Shown here piece after piece: positions 52,011 to 64,000 of a DNA stretch of 64,000 bases. A model generated the notes under the pieces. It was not told the DNA's origin. It worked only from the letters and a program-made list of their open reading frames with translations, and made no database searches. Numbering within the stretch: the first letter of the stretch is position 1; each line of letters starts with the position of its first letter. Source of the DNA: Acanthopleura granulata (Eukaryota; Mollusca; Polyplacophora; Chitonida; Chitonidae); NCBI GenBank assembly GCA_016165875.1, contig JABBOT010000080.1, positions 47,450,032 through 47,514,031 of the forward strand, read 5' to 3'. The translations under genes and the position numbers were made by a program.

Positions 52011-53979
52011 GATACGATGAAACAGACAACTGGACACAAACATCCTGATGATCTGGACCTCTGCACAATGCAATGGTCTTTGACAAATCTGGGTAATTAA
52101 CCACAAAATCCAAAACCTTGTTGGCTTTTTGTGAAGTTTGTCAGCCCATTGCACCAGCTTACAGAAGCTGGCTCATTTGCTTAGTGCTTTAACCGTTTAA
52201 CGGCCAGCTAATTACAGACTTGAGTTGGCTAAAATTGTTCGGGTGGTTTTCACTGATCGCATCAGCTGCAGTAGACAATGTCTTCATTCTGCTCATTTGT
52301 CCATGTAGCCACCCACTGAAAGCAAAATGTTCAATTACAGCCAGTGTAACTTTGTTACAGTGACCTGTAAAAGTAAGATCAAAATAAGACTTTCGAATAT
52401 GAACCCATTATTAATTTTGCTGAGGTCAAAACTTAATTTTAATTGGCTTAGCTTAACACTTTAATATGCTTGTTTGACATTGGAGGCTTGTTTTGTGAAA
52501 CTCAGGCGTATGATTGAAAAACAGTATGGTATTCCTGTTTTACAGTTGATTTCTTAAAGGAATTAATGAATTGATTTCTTAATTTGAATAGTAATCTTTG
52601 CTTCCAGTTGAGCAATGCAAGAGTGATCACTACCCATTCACATTCCTTTGCCATTTTACTTAAGTGTCGAGTCCATGATTTTTGAAAACTAAAGTAGACT
52701 TTTAATTAGGAGTAAATAAGTAGGACCACGAACTTAAAGCGAAAAAGGATTGTGTCTTTCTCAGCGCCAAAGTCTTAAGACAAATGACAAGAAACATATA
52801 TTGATTTGTAGATAAACACTTTAACAAGGCAAAGAAAATACCATAAATTCACTGTGAGCAGGACTGGGGATTCTGCATGCGACGCTCCTTTATCTGGTTC
52901 AGGTACGGTCAGTTCGTCTGCTCGACAGCCCAGTTAAGCAAACAGATAAACGGAAAACGCATCCATTAAGGTGCCCATAAAACTTGAGGCTGGTAGGTTT
53001 CCGAGTTACCAGCCGGGTGGAGGAGTTTTATGATACTTTTCTGTGAAATTTGAAAGGCAGAAAGCCAGTGGCTGACAGGAACACGGAGACACGTGCCTGT
53101 CTTAACCAATGCCGAGCAAACAGACGTCAGGCAGGAGACTTTGGGGGCCTCGGCCTCTGCTTCTATTTACTCTGAATAAAATACTTTATGAAGTGGTATT
53201 AACTGTAGGAACTGAGGGGATGTTCTACAGGGCTCACCTGCTTTAGTCTCCTCAGGGACAGGTAATTGTCTTTCTAATCAAGTTATTGACGTGTACAGTT
53301 AGCTGCAAGGTGTGTTTACCCCTCATATCTCGTTAACAAAAGGCGAGAGGTTGGCCATCCCATCAGTCCACCCCACGGTTTCCGTTCAGGAATGTAAATA
53401 CATTAAAGGAGATGAAAATGTAGCCGTGATTGGGCAGGTACATTGCCCTGATGTTCTCAGGTACGCTGCTCAACCGCTGTATCTGATCAACCTCTGTCAA
53501 TAGGATCCAGCGTGCATGTAGGTAAACGTCTTGGCTGTGTTGAAGGAACATCTCAGTGTATGGCAAAAACAGGAACAGTTTTTCACAGGAGCTGATTTTG
53601 CGTTTATAACCATGAATTGATTCATATTTCCAGTTTCTTTCATCAAGTTTTACCACACTCTCAAATTTTACTGTAATCTTCGAGTTTGAATTCAGTAAGA
53701 GTTGCTGTAGATGAGAATAATGCACACGGGTGTAGTGTAGAAAAGAGAATGTGTGCATGTTCAAGCAATGTGGATATTCTCTGCATCCTGATGGTTGATA
53801 TTCAAAGTTAGCAATATGTGATTTCCAGTTTGACCATTTTCATGTTATCCTCATACATTCAAATGAATAAGAAATGTCCCAGTTGTCTAGGGACTTTGTT
53901 GTTTGATAACAGGATGGGCCATTGTGGCTGACAGGTAAACTGGGAAAATTGTGCAGAAAGCAGGTGGGCAAGATTGATA

Positions 53980-54520
53980 ATTAATGGATAAATGGCTTTC
54001 TCTCATCCCTTTTGCCAGGCTGGCAAAGTCAATCAAATATGAAATCATGAAATATTCTGAGATGAGTTACAGACGAGCCGTAAATACGTGCAAATATAAT
54101 TTCCTTGTAGAAGCCGAGCGTATTTGCTAAGCTTTTAAGAGAGGGTATTAAGTTGGATGATTTCACGAAGAGACTGCGACATTCTGGGCCCGTTCCCACA
54201 GCATGAAGTATCTGTGACGGGGAGTTGATGGGACCCACGATGCAAACGGCCAGCCAAGTAATCACTTATGGCTGCCATCTTGTTGCCATGTTAGTTCCAC
54301 CACATGAATGTCGTTGGGGATGATGGATTGCTGAGTAACTAGAGAGGAAAATCGCTGGATCGTTGGAGAATTACTGGGAATTATTCGTTGAGACAAGTGC
54401 CGTTTGCTTGTCCAACAAGCAGAATCCCTGGGACAGAATTAATTTCGCAGACCGTCAGAAGTGTCCTATCTGTAAGGCAGTACTTGCCTCGAACATCGAC
54501 AGCTCCAATCGTAAACTGTC
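53980..54520. promoter_or_regulatory. Dense island, possible regulatory element
   Basis: Mixed-composition, CpG-bearing block with overlapping short open frames on both strands. A CPIC pair in one frame (near 54466) suggested a zinc finger, but no second Cys/His pair follows at the right spacing. A non-coding element is the better reading. Confidence 0.2.
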
Positions 54521-55079
54521 TCACTTCTTTTCTTTTTCCAATAATATGAATAAAAAACACTTCAGAGTAATCTGTCATTCTGTTTGAAAACTTGCTTCAG
54601 AGATACTTCCATCTTTTGGTCTTGTGGGATTATAGACTGTTATTTTGTCTGTTTGCGAAAATGGAGATAAACATATTTATTGTGCCTCACGTTGTACAGC
54701 TTTGTTTTTTTCTGGTGTTGAATTTGCCAGATTTATTTCAAATATTTAAAAAAAAGTTCAAATCAGGTACTACCAGATTACTCCTATAAGAAAGATTTTG
54801 TAAGCTGTGTGTGTTTTCCTTATCAGTGGGTGTTAAAGATGTAGACACACCTTTGATTGGGCCAGGTGTGAATTAAGGGTTATCAAGTGTGTGGAGGGAT
54901 AAGCTGTGAAATAAAAGAGTTCTAATGACCAACAGCCTGGATATGCACTGTGCCACTGGACATTAGGATTTATACAACTTTATTGCTTGTAACATTGATC
55001 CATGAGACCACACAGGGATAACCGGTATATTGGCAATTTTTCATTTGGAAGACAAAGCTGTAATATTCTATATTGATAT

Positions 55080-55510
55080 CTTTCATCAAGACAGTTGGCT
55101 ATTGAAGTGAACGGCGTCTCTCATTATAGCTATGAGCGGCCAGTGGCCATTTCTCCACTAAATCATTCTACGGCCCTGTACGCAGTGTCGTCTTGTCTTA
55201 ATGACATGCTTATTGGCAGATATGAAATGATGAAATTATCTCGTTAGTCTCAGGTAATTAAGACAACAGATGGTGCTGATTACATTCCACTCCATTCTGT
55301 GATACCATCCTGATGTCCTGTTGGGAGACGGGGGAATCTTGGGTAATCTGTCGAAACAGACAACAGCCTTTGCTGGCCACGATTAATTACACGCCAACTG
55401 GCTGGATTAGAGGCCCGTATTTTCTTGTCACTTTTGCTGCGCTGTCGATATGTAACTTGTCAAGGTGTGGTAGACACAAGACAACAACAGATGTAGAACA
55501 TGTCAGGTGA
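55080..55510. promoter_or_regulatory. Dense island, possible regulatory element
   Basis: A G+C-richer patch with CpGs, TTAATTACAC near 55383 and GGTAATTAAG near 55253, both homeodomain-type words. The open frame at 55313-55510 is short and unrecognised. Confidence 0.22.
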
Positions 55511-58500
55511 TCAGTTACTCCTGTCCCTCAGAGCTTTCTCTGATTTGTCAGGAGAGAGTTTAGGTGAGCGGCAAATGGTAAACCAACTCACGAAGCTCAG
55601 TGTTCCTCTGGCAACTGCCTCTGGAAACTGATATTGTGCCAGTGCAAATTAATGCTTGACAACAAGGATATTAGATCTTAATGGATTCAGGACCTGACAT
55701 ATCCATTAAGGATGGAGGAAGTGTTTTCTTTTTTTTTTTAACTGATACATATCCGAAGGATGATCTGTCAAAGAGATAACAAAGATGAGGTTTAAATTCA
55801 GATATCTTTTGTAAACAACAATCAACAACACTTAAAAATAACGATTAAGAACTGTGACAATATGAGCAATGTGAGGTCCTTCTTGTTCTGATTTAAAACT
55901 CTTTTGTGACTATGTCTAGTGATGAGAAGCACATGTGAGGTAAAGGTCAAATCTTGTAAGGTCAAGTTGTGATCAATACTAAGGGATTTGAGATTCGCTG
56001 AGAGCATCCCATCTGCTTGCTTCCTCAGCCCCCATCATTCTGTTAACGAAGGTGTGGGTGGCAGATACACCTGGTGTTAATTGATCACTTCAGGTGTGTC
56101 GGCTAAAGGTATCTCTTACTGGAGATGTGTTAGAATAGCCACAGTTTTGTTTATTCTCTTGGTCACCTTGAGGTAATTAATTTTGTGGCAAATAAACCCC
56201 CCAATTTGGCTTCCCCTAGGGCTGGCAGTAAATACGACACATCCCCGGACTCAATATCACCGAGAGCTGTTCTTCGAGTTTTTGACACTTGTTAAATATC
56301 CTTATACAGTTTAGAGAAATATTGACCTGGCTAACATTCTTCCATCCTCAGAGTATTTACTCAGATTAGTTAACAGTTAGCCTCATCTACAGAGGCCGGA
56401 TTGTTGCTAATCATGACTACCGGAATTGTATATGGATACAAATGAAATAAAAAAAAATAAAAAAAATGAAAAATAAAACAGAGTTAAAAAAGGAGAAATA
56501 ATGACTACGTATAAAATTTTAATTTCGTTGAGCTATCCTATTTAGATGTCAGAATTGCTGGAAAGTGTGCTTTGTCAGTATCGTGTCTTCTATAGTAGGT
56601 TATACTATACTTTATAGTCAAGGGAGCTTTTTTTAAAATTTCTGGCATTGCAGTTGTTAGAAATGTACCTATTTTAAATTTTACAAGCCAGTAAACAGCT
56701 GAAAATGTCAACATGTCTGAGAATTGAACAAGTCAGAGATTGTTCTGTAACAAAGTGCAACAGAAAGCAATTAATTCTAACATGGTTACACAGAAAGAAG
56801 ATCGTTAACGAGAAACGAAACGATGAAATCGATTCCTCATTAAACACGTTTCAAGATGATCAAATTTAATCAAATTTCCCATTGGCGGCTTTGCATATTA
56901 TGCATTGGGATTGCCTGTTGTCTGCGATGTGACCAGAAAATGTTTTTTAGTGTTGAATTGTGGGCAGAAAACATTTACCTGGAATTTGTGTATATATACA
57001 GGTGAGTATTTACCTGGGCTACCTGGCCAAGCTGGTCTACATCATTAATGATGAATGTGTGATTCGCCCAAAGCTGGTTTTGTCTCACTGGGGTCAAACA
57101 TGTAGCAGGGCCATGGGGTATATGAGCTAGGGGTTTCCTTGTGTGCCTGGTTAGCTTGCTAGACATGACAGTCTCTCGCCCCCACTCCCCTAGGGGAGCA
57201 TATTGCCCCAGGGTGATCAAATATTGTACCACAAAGATTCTATTAGCAAGGTTTTGTCAGGGGTCCGTGTCCGTTAACTAGCCCAGGCTAACCACTGAAC
57301 AATGACAAACTTCAGTTTTACACCCTATCACTATTGATCTAATAGTAAACAGTTAGCTTGGGGTTGTCACTTGTTTGAGGGGCCCTGAAGGAGAGGGGTT
57401 GCCATCTGCTCATTCCTCCTATTTCCAGCTGCTTTGCCAAGTCCTAAACTTAACCTTAAACTTTTCCAAACCATTTCTCTTAGAATTAACCAAACATAAA
57501 AAAAATTGGGGATGCATGAAATTTCATTTGCATCAAGCTCATGTGAAAAAAAAGGTGATGTTAATATTATGTAAGGTAATTTTCTAAGTAAACTCTGTTG
57601 CATGCATGCACCCCTCTCGGGAGCCTCCTGAAAAGGGGCAAGAACTGAACAGCAGCAAGTGTCTGGGACAGGTTGTTGGGGGTGTCGGGGTTTAGTCTCA
57701 GCCAATACCAGCAGTGGACAGCCACCCATGTTTGGGGGGCTGTCTTAGTGGTTGATGTGGGGCTTGCTCTCTCGCATCTGACTGCTGGCATTAGAGTCAA
57801 CCTCTCTTGCACATGGTGTTCTTGTGACCAAAGTGGCTAGCTGTGTGAATGCTCACAGTCAACCCTGCCCTGACATTCAGGGACACAAGACTGGCCTTGT
57901 TTTAAGTAGTAAAGGAAGGATGCTGCCCTATAGTGTAGGAAGGAAGATGATGTGGCTGGTTTGAGATTAGTGGGTTCCTCGTGGGTCTGCTGTCACATTC
58001 CTGATCACCCTCAGTTTCTGGTCACACATGTAGAAGTCTAAACCAATTTGCCATTGCTGGCCATTCTCTGGTAAGACAACCACCTTTTTATTTCTCAACA
58101 GGTTTTTCTTTAAAATTTCTGTTGTCCAGTTCTCTAGTCTCTTTTACAAGGTTATTGTTTAAAATGTGTGTGCGCCCTGTTGTTAGGCACATGTGAAATG
58201 CTGGACCTTGCCACAGCACACTTGTTAGGCTGGGACGGCCCTCATATCAACATGCTTGATGATGCTGAAGTGGCTGTTCAACTTGTCAGAATATATTGTG
58301 TGTAAATATGCAAAAAAGCTGAATTATTACAATATTATTGGCAAGCTTTAAACGTGGATTATGAACAAAATCAGAGTTTTATATTTGAAGCTGTTTTTAT
58401 ATAGTACCAACTTTCTGATTTGACCATGCAATGCTTTTTTTTATCTATTTATTTTTTAAACTTTTTCTTGCTTCATTTATTTCTCGAACAATCTTGATAT

Positions 58501-60371
58501 TCATTGGTCTAATTTTTGTAAAACTGTTTCAAGTCAGATTTATGTAGGCCACATGTAAAAAAAAAAAGGTTCTTGTTTCTACAATTATACCTTAATTCAG
58601 AGATATAATCAGGTGGCATATCTGACACCCAAGCAAGATATAAAGATGCTTTCCTGGGGCAGCTGTCAAAGTTGTTTATGCAAACCCATCCAAATTTTAA
58701 CAATAGCAATAGATTATATGACTGATAACTCCATACTGTAGCAGCTTAGTGTGAACAGCTAATTATTAACATCTTGTATGTATTTTAACTTCATAAAGTT
58801 GTATGCATATAAGGCAGATATTAATTTTAGAAAGTATTTTGATCTCAGTGTATTAATTTAATGTATTGATCATAATTTTACTTTTGATAAAAATTCAAAG
58901 GAACCACTTTGATGGGTCAGCAGAGGTATTATATGATTTTCCCATGTCTTAACTATTATTATAATCTATAACAAAGACACTTCATTCTGCAGTTGATATA
59001 CAAAAAAAAATGTCCTGTGTTACCCTGATGTTCACAGTTTTGATCAAGAAATATATTCATATGATCAGTGAAGTAAGGGAATGGCTATGATTTGTAAGTT
59101 GCCTGCTCATATAAAGAAATAAACAGAACGGAAGTAAATTCTTTGTTGGAAAAAAGGCTATAAGATTTATTTTCTTGGTTTTAATTCTTTAAAAAGGAAT
59201 TTTGTTTTGACTTGAATATAAAATTAATTTGACCTGTAAAACAAGTACTGCCAGTAAAGCCTGCAAGTTTTTTTCGATCTCTGAGTGGCTGACTTGTGTG
59301 TCTTTGATGTTTTAGGTAGTGATTCTTCTGTTTGTAAGAATCTTAACCAACAGAGCCTTTCGTTCTGACACGTCTCATTTCATCCACGACAGCAGGTGGT
59401 TTGAAGATCAAAGGGTCAGTATTGCAGAGTAAGGGTAGCGCTCAGGTTCTAATGGCAACGACCTGAAAGTTTTCTTTGATGTCATCATTAGCAGTTTGTT
59501 ATTGTACAGTGTCAGTGGGTAACAGCGTACTCAAGGTGTGAACATTTATTGTAATCAGTTTTATCACGGTGGAGAAAGCAAATTTTGAAAATGTCTAAAA
59601 ATTATCCTAAATCTTGAAAGATTCTTTTAGTTCAAATTTGTCATATTCTGTGTTACATTTAAGTTTTCTTTCCATTGAGGGCACCACACTGATTTTTGGA
59701 GTGCTGTCCACTTACAGTACATGTACATGAATGTTGTGAACATTTTTCACTCAAGCATATAAAAACAACTTTTATGTACGTGATTAATTAATGAACAGAA
59801 TCCGACAGAAGTATGTTTTGGCCACTTTTTGTTTCATGACTGTTTCATACCATCATCAGACCTGTCTTCTCCATGCTTGGATGGCAAGTGAGAAGGAAAT
59901 GCCTGAAATAATAATCCAATGTAGAACTGTATGATGTAGGGGATTAGATAGGAAGTTAGGTCATAACTAATCCTGGGAATTTCGGGTTAATCTGTCCATG
60001 GTTATAGTCATACAATCAGAATTCTGTCCTGAGGCCAACCATGGCTCTGTGTGTGTTTGTGTGTGTAGCACACAGCCTGAGCTGTGCACATGGTAACAAG
60101 TGGGGCTTAGAACAGGCTGATAAGTGCACTATTAGAGGATTCCACCGTTAATCTCTGACTGTGTCTATTGCTGTTTTCTGAGGTAGGGGGTGGGGGTGTC
60201 AGAGAGGGGTGCTAAGCAGACTAGGGTGTAAGTGGGCTTAATTGAGGTTTAATTTACTGCAAATCTGTTTGGTCAGCCTTAAGGGGACAGGAATGTGTCC
60301 TTGTGAAGAGGATGAGCTCTTGTCTGGGTGGGGTGAGGATGAAAAGGGTGAAGCTCATACTTGTTAACATG

Positions 60372-60411
60372 CACAAAAGAGTTACCCGACCTTGTCAACA
60401 ACTCTTTTGTG
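60372..60411. other. Perfect 12-bp inverted repeat (hairpin)
   Basis: CACAAAAGAGTT (60372-60383) is followed after a 16-base spacer by its exact reverse complement AACTCTTTTGTG (60400-60411). The stem is too short for a typical microRNA precursor. It is not followed by a T-run. It could be a footprint of a small inverted-repeat transposon or a structured intronic element. Confidence 0.6.
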
Positions 60412-62109
60412 GTTGGAGGGAGATAACAATGACTCGTGCTACACGGATCTAATTCTCGTGGAGTCTTTTGGCAGTCATTTCAGAAGTGTAAATCCTGTAA
60501 AAAGATTGTCTTGTAGCCCCGAAAACTACACTACATTGTGATGTTACTATTCATATTTTTAACTTGGATTGTTAAACTGAAAAAAAAAAATGTTTGTTCC
60601 AAAATAAATATCACCCTTATTGAACTTTAAGAAATATTTTTATATTTTTTTCTTTAGGGAGCAGTTGTTCAGAGAGAGAGACTCTAGATTGAAAATAAAA
60701 TAACTCTTTTACAGCTCATACAGTGTGACTTAATATTTTTTGTCATTTTTAAAATTTTGCAAGAAATTATGGTGTCTGAAGCATAAATAATTATATTATG
60801 TAAATTATTTTTTGTGTGCTGCAGAACTTGTGCAGCTTGTGTGACTTTCCTGCCAAGTGTTACACGGTTGTGAACAAGTGGAATGCAAGACAAGATTATT
60901 ATCTGGACTCCCTATCCCAGCCCTGAAGACCCCAACCCCCCCAGCCCTCTCCTCTGATCCTACCAGGAATTACCTTAAGTTAAGCTGAAGATAAAGAGTG
61001 GATTTCAGCCGGTAATGGTGCACCATATTTTGCTAGTAGTAAGACGCTTTAGAGTAACCCAGCCCAGCTGTGTTTGCCAAGAGAGCTGCCCTTTGTTGGG
61101 CCGTTGATAATTCACCCTGAGCTGGTGTCCCTTCTGTTTTGTCAGATCAAGCCCTAAGCCCCGCCCACCCCACCCAGGCTAGGCCAATCAGGATAGCCAG
61201 TGGTTGGTCACACACAAGTGGAACTTATGAACAGCGTAGCTAATGATTGTTGTAAACATTGAGGCGCTTTTTTTTATCGAGGGATTGTCCATGGACAGAG
61301 GGACTAGCATATCTCACCCAATGACAACTTGTGTTAAAGGCAACGTCAGGCTCAGTCTGCAGCTGACAGAAAAGTAAGACTATATCCAAAAACGGACATT
61401 AGTGGCATATCTTTGAGGGATCCTAGTTGGTGAACAGCAGCGGGTACAGTGACAGTTGCAGCTGCTTTCAGCTCCGTCAGGTGTCAGCGATAGTTGTCAC
61501 CCACCACACAGACGCTGGTAATTCTGTCTAACGTACCTCAGGGAAATCATTACAGCTCTCTTCACAATGGATGGAGCGAGGTAAACCTTTACCTGTTCTA
61601 TAAATAGTGGTACATTAGAATTTTGGCATTAGGATTATTTTCTGTTACATTTCCCCAAAATACCACATCCTCCTGCCCTAGAAAAAAGAAAGGTTTTCCA
61701 GATTTTTTTTTATGCTTTATTACAGCTACAAGTTTTTCTTTTTTTGTTTTGACTGTTGTTGCTTGTGCCATTAATTTCATTAAATTTCAGATTTAATTCA
61801 GTGTGACAATTGTGTAATGTCATTTAAAGTGGTTAAAGTCTTTATTGAATGAGACATTTTTAATTAACTTACCTGTGTAGAATAACAATGAGATAACTAG
61901 AAAGGTGAGGTGTGTTTCTTGACACCATTTCCCCAGGGTCGTAACAGTTAGCTGCCAAACAACCACAGGTAACCAGTAGTACTCCACAGAAGTGTCTTCA
62001 GGGAGATTACAATCACATAGTTAAGTACCTGTGTTAGATAGACTTAATAACAAAGAGATATTACCTGTGTACCTGTTTGTACCTGTGGTCTATGGACCAG
62101 ATTGATATC
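60412..62109. other. Non-coding stretch containing a promoter-like island
   Basis: Apart from the island at 61010-61600 (separate entry) this is A+T-rich with T-runs. CACCTG-type words recur near 61872, 62028 and 62064-62090. No gene is recognised. Confidence 0.5.
61010..61600 (+). promoter_or_regulatory. Promoter-like island with GC box, CCAAT box and possible start/donor
   Basis: A G+C-richer block holds CCCCGCCC (61159-61166, GC-box/KLF type) and GGCCAATCA (61182-61190, CCAAT type) only 15 bases apart. Some 370 bases later CACAATGG offers a start codon at 61567 in good context, followed 14 bases on by GAG|GTAAAC, a fair splice donor. This could be an internal promoter with a tiny first coding exon, or a conserved enhancer. 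Several PRDM genes make short forms lacking the PR domain from internal promoters, which is why I note it. The evidence is thin. Confidence 0.22.
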
Positions 62110-62151
62110 CTGGGGAGATAATCCCCAGAGATAATCCCTAGTAGATAATCC
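62110..62151 (+). promoter_or_regulatory. Cluster of three TAATCC motifs with a palindrome
   Basis: TAATCC occurs at 62119-62124, 62132-62137 and 62146-62151, spaced 13 and 14 bases. It is the core bound by K50 homeodomain proteins such as OTX, PITX and Goosecoid. The first copy lies in the spacer and right arm of a 7-bp inverted repeat, CTGGGGA (62110-62116) and TCCCCAG (62122-62128). The array may simply be three decayed copies of a 13-14 bp tandem unit (GATAATCCCTAGTA). Confidence 0.35.
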
Positions 62152-64000
62152 CTAGTAGATTTGGTAGTCCTTGGTGAGGTCATCACTGGGAACAATAGAA
62201 AGAGAGAAAGAACAAGCCAAAACATACAGCCCTGTAGGTGGGCCAACTTGCATCCACTCCTTTTTCCTCCTTGGCAAGCTTAGTTAGGAAAGAGAACCTG
62301 TGGGAGCAAGTTTAACCCCCTAGGGCAGAGATAAAAGGGCAAGACAATATTTATCTTGGTGATAAGACATCTACTAGCACTAGTGATTCAACAGTTGGTG
62401 TGGAAAGACAGTTAGATACAGTTCAGAGCTTCTGCACAGTTTCAAGGTTTCTTCAGGTGTGAGAGGTAATGAGGTTGTGAATCTACCAGGTAAATGTTTT
62501 TTTATTCTTGATGTTCATCAAACTGTGGACCATTTCTCTGGTTAACAGTTTCGTATACATGTACTGTACAAGAAGTGTGGACTTTCCCAGGGCTCAGTTG
62601 TTTGGACATCATGAGCCATTAAGGGTTGAGCCTTTTATATTCTAGTGGTAACACGGACAAATTTGAGTGGAATTGTATCTCAGATGTATTTTAAAACTTC
62701 AATCTAGGATAAAAGCAGCTACATGAAGATACTATGTATAGGTTGAAATAAATGGGTTTATCAAGTATTATTAGATTGGTTGATAATCTAGTGGTATGAT
62801 GTTGACTCATATCAAAGTAAATCATGTTAAGCAAATTTTCCATTGAAATATATGGTGGAAAGAAGCTGTTCTCTTTTTGTTTTAACTGTCATTGAAGGGT
62901 TACTGAGTCACAGAATATGATACAAAAACCTGCTCACAGCCGCAGCTCATACATGTACGTGTACATATTGTTAGGGATATTTGTGCTTGAGCACAGGAAA
63001 GAGCCCTGTGTTGTGTATATTATATGCGTGGGAAATTGCCCGAAATGAAGTGAGCCTTAATTGACAGATGTGTTAAGTTGTGTAAGCTGTAAATGCCATT
63101 GGTGTGGCCCGTTAGCTTAGTTACAACGCCTATTAACCATTTATACCCTATGACCAAGGAAGAGCTCATTTCAGGGATGGTGGTTAACTGTTAAAATATT
63201 AATTAAGAGCTTGTATCTATAGCAATCCAGTGTGAATGCAGGATGTTACATCAATAGCCTTAATGAATAAATAAGTTCCGGAGAAGTTGACATATGTCTG
63301 TAATTAGGATATTCACAGATTTCATTTAGACAGGGTGTAAATTTAATTTAGACACCATGTATCAGTTTATGGGATGTCATATCTATACTAAAGCTGAATT
63401 GTATTCAAAGTGTTTGCTACAAGAACAAAGGAGAGAATATCTTAAAAACCTACAGCCATTCTGACATGACAGGTGGTTAATTTGTTGGCACATTTGTATG
63501 GCTTAATAAATTGAATGAATATTAAATTTTGATATAGATTGTTCACTTCGAAACAGAAGTGCTGGCAAATTTTCATTCGTACTTTAGTGTACTTGTTTAT
63601 CTGAAACATTCAAATTAGTGAATTTTATTTATGAACTGAGATGGGCCTTTCTTTCTAACTCTGTCTAGTTCTTTTATTGAAACATCAGTTTTTATTTTTC
63701 ATGCTTGTAAATATAATGTTAATACTTAATTTATCTGAATTAGACAAGTGCTCAAAATTATTATTTTTTTGACACAGTTCTCAGACTTATTAGTAAACCC
63801 CTTAGTGATATCAGAGATCATTCTGCATTATCTGGGTATAAGTTTATATCTATATATGTAAAGATGAACTGCCTGAATCCTCAGCTATAAGCTTATCTCT
63901 GTGTTTGCTCATGGCTGAATTTATATTTTTCCTATTATTCCACCTGCCCAGGGAAGCGGCGGTCTCTATTCTTCCTGGGTGCCCCTCTCCCTTCTTTTCC
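62152..64000. other. Non-coding stretch to the window end
   Basis: A+T-rich, with the palindromic TACATGTAC / GTACATGT words common in this window (62552, 62950) and a pyrimidine-rich end (63970-64000) that could precede a splice acceptor just outside. No exon or RNA gene recognised. Confidence 0.5.

Larger units (their letters stand above)
49946..60371. other. Non-coding stretch, probable intron
   Basis: No exon is supported. Denser islands lie at 51530-52010, 52850-53520, 53980-54520, 55080-55510 and 56000-56420. Also present are an AT dinucleotide run (50371-50391), A-rich tracts (56445-56490), T-box-like sites at 54864-54872 and 59534-59542, and G-rich purine tracts near 60182-60210. The remainder is A+T-rich without recognisable genes. 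Confidence 0.55.

Noticed and set aside
54363..54587. CPIC motif suggesting a zinc finger
   Set aside because: No second Cys/His pair follows at zinc-finger spacing, and an equally open frame overlaps on the other strand.
60372..60411. microRNA precursor
   Set aside because: A 12-bp stem is well short of the roughly 22 or more paired bases needed.

Overview
The window reads as animal nuclear DNA, A+T-rich and almost entirely non-coding. It has long introns with GT/AG signals, microsatellites, minisatellites and one SINE-like insertion. I see no prokaryotic gene structure, no operons and no plausible continuous protein gene. The SINE-like element at 11685-11859 has a core that I recall from mollusc and other lophotrochozoan genomes, so I infer a mollusc or close relative. 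That placement rests on memory and has not been checked by a search.

The one coding feature I can defend is an internal exon on the + strand at 24192-24541. It encodes a hydrophilic acidic stretch followed by the first half of a PR (SET-related) domain, and it stops at a Trp-Glu / intron junction. It belongs to a PRDM-type (or Friend-of-GATA type) zinc-finger transcription regulator. The subfamily is not settled: PRDM14, PRDM2/RIZ, MECOM/PRDM16 and ZFPM all remain possible. I found neither the preceding exon nor the second half of the PR domain nor any C2H2 fingers, so the flanking 24 kb and 39 kb are probably large introns (or upstream flank on the left).

A second, weaker coding candidate lies on the - strand at 49547-49945. 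It is a 132-codon open frame behind a possible splice acceptor, locally richer in G+C than its surroundings, with no family that I recognise.

Layout: 1-362, a 49-54 bp tandem repeat; 363-8150, non-coding; 8151-8312, a 40-bp tandem repeat; 11671-11873, a SINE-like insertion between 14-bp target-site duplications; 11874-24191, non-coding with clustered CACCTG / T-box-like motifs and several dense, G+C-richer islands; 24192-24541, the PR exon; 26345-26836, a 50-bp minisatellite; 26837-46211, non-coding with further dense islands (best at 37541-38500 and 41500-42620); 46212-46905, a 26-bp minisatellite that creates a spurious long open frame; 49547-49945, the - strand candidate exon; 51530-55500, more dense islands; 60372-60411, a perfect 12-bp hairpin; 61010-61600, a promoter-like island ending in a possible start codon and splice donor; 62110-62151, a cluster of three TAATCC motifs.

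This is the usual look of the regulatory landscape around a developmental transcription factor: one short exon in tens of kilobases, with many islands carrying homeodomain, E-box and T-box type motifs. The regulatory calls are inferences from composition and motifs only. I did not find a clearly new biological system.
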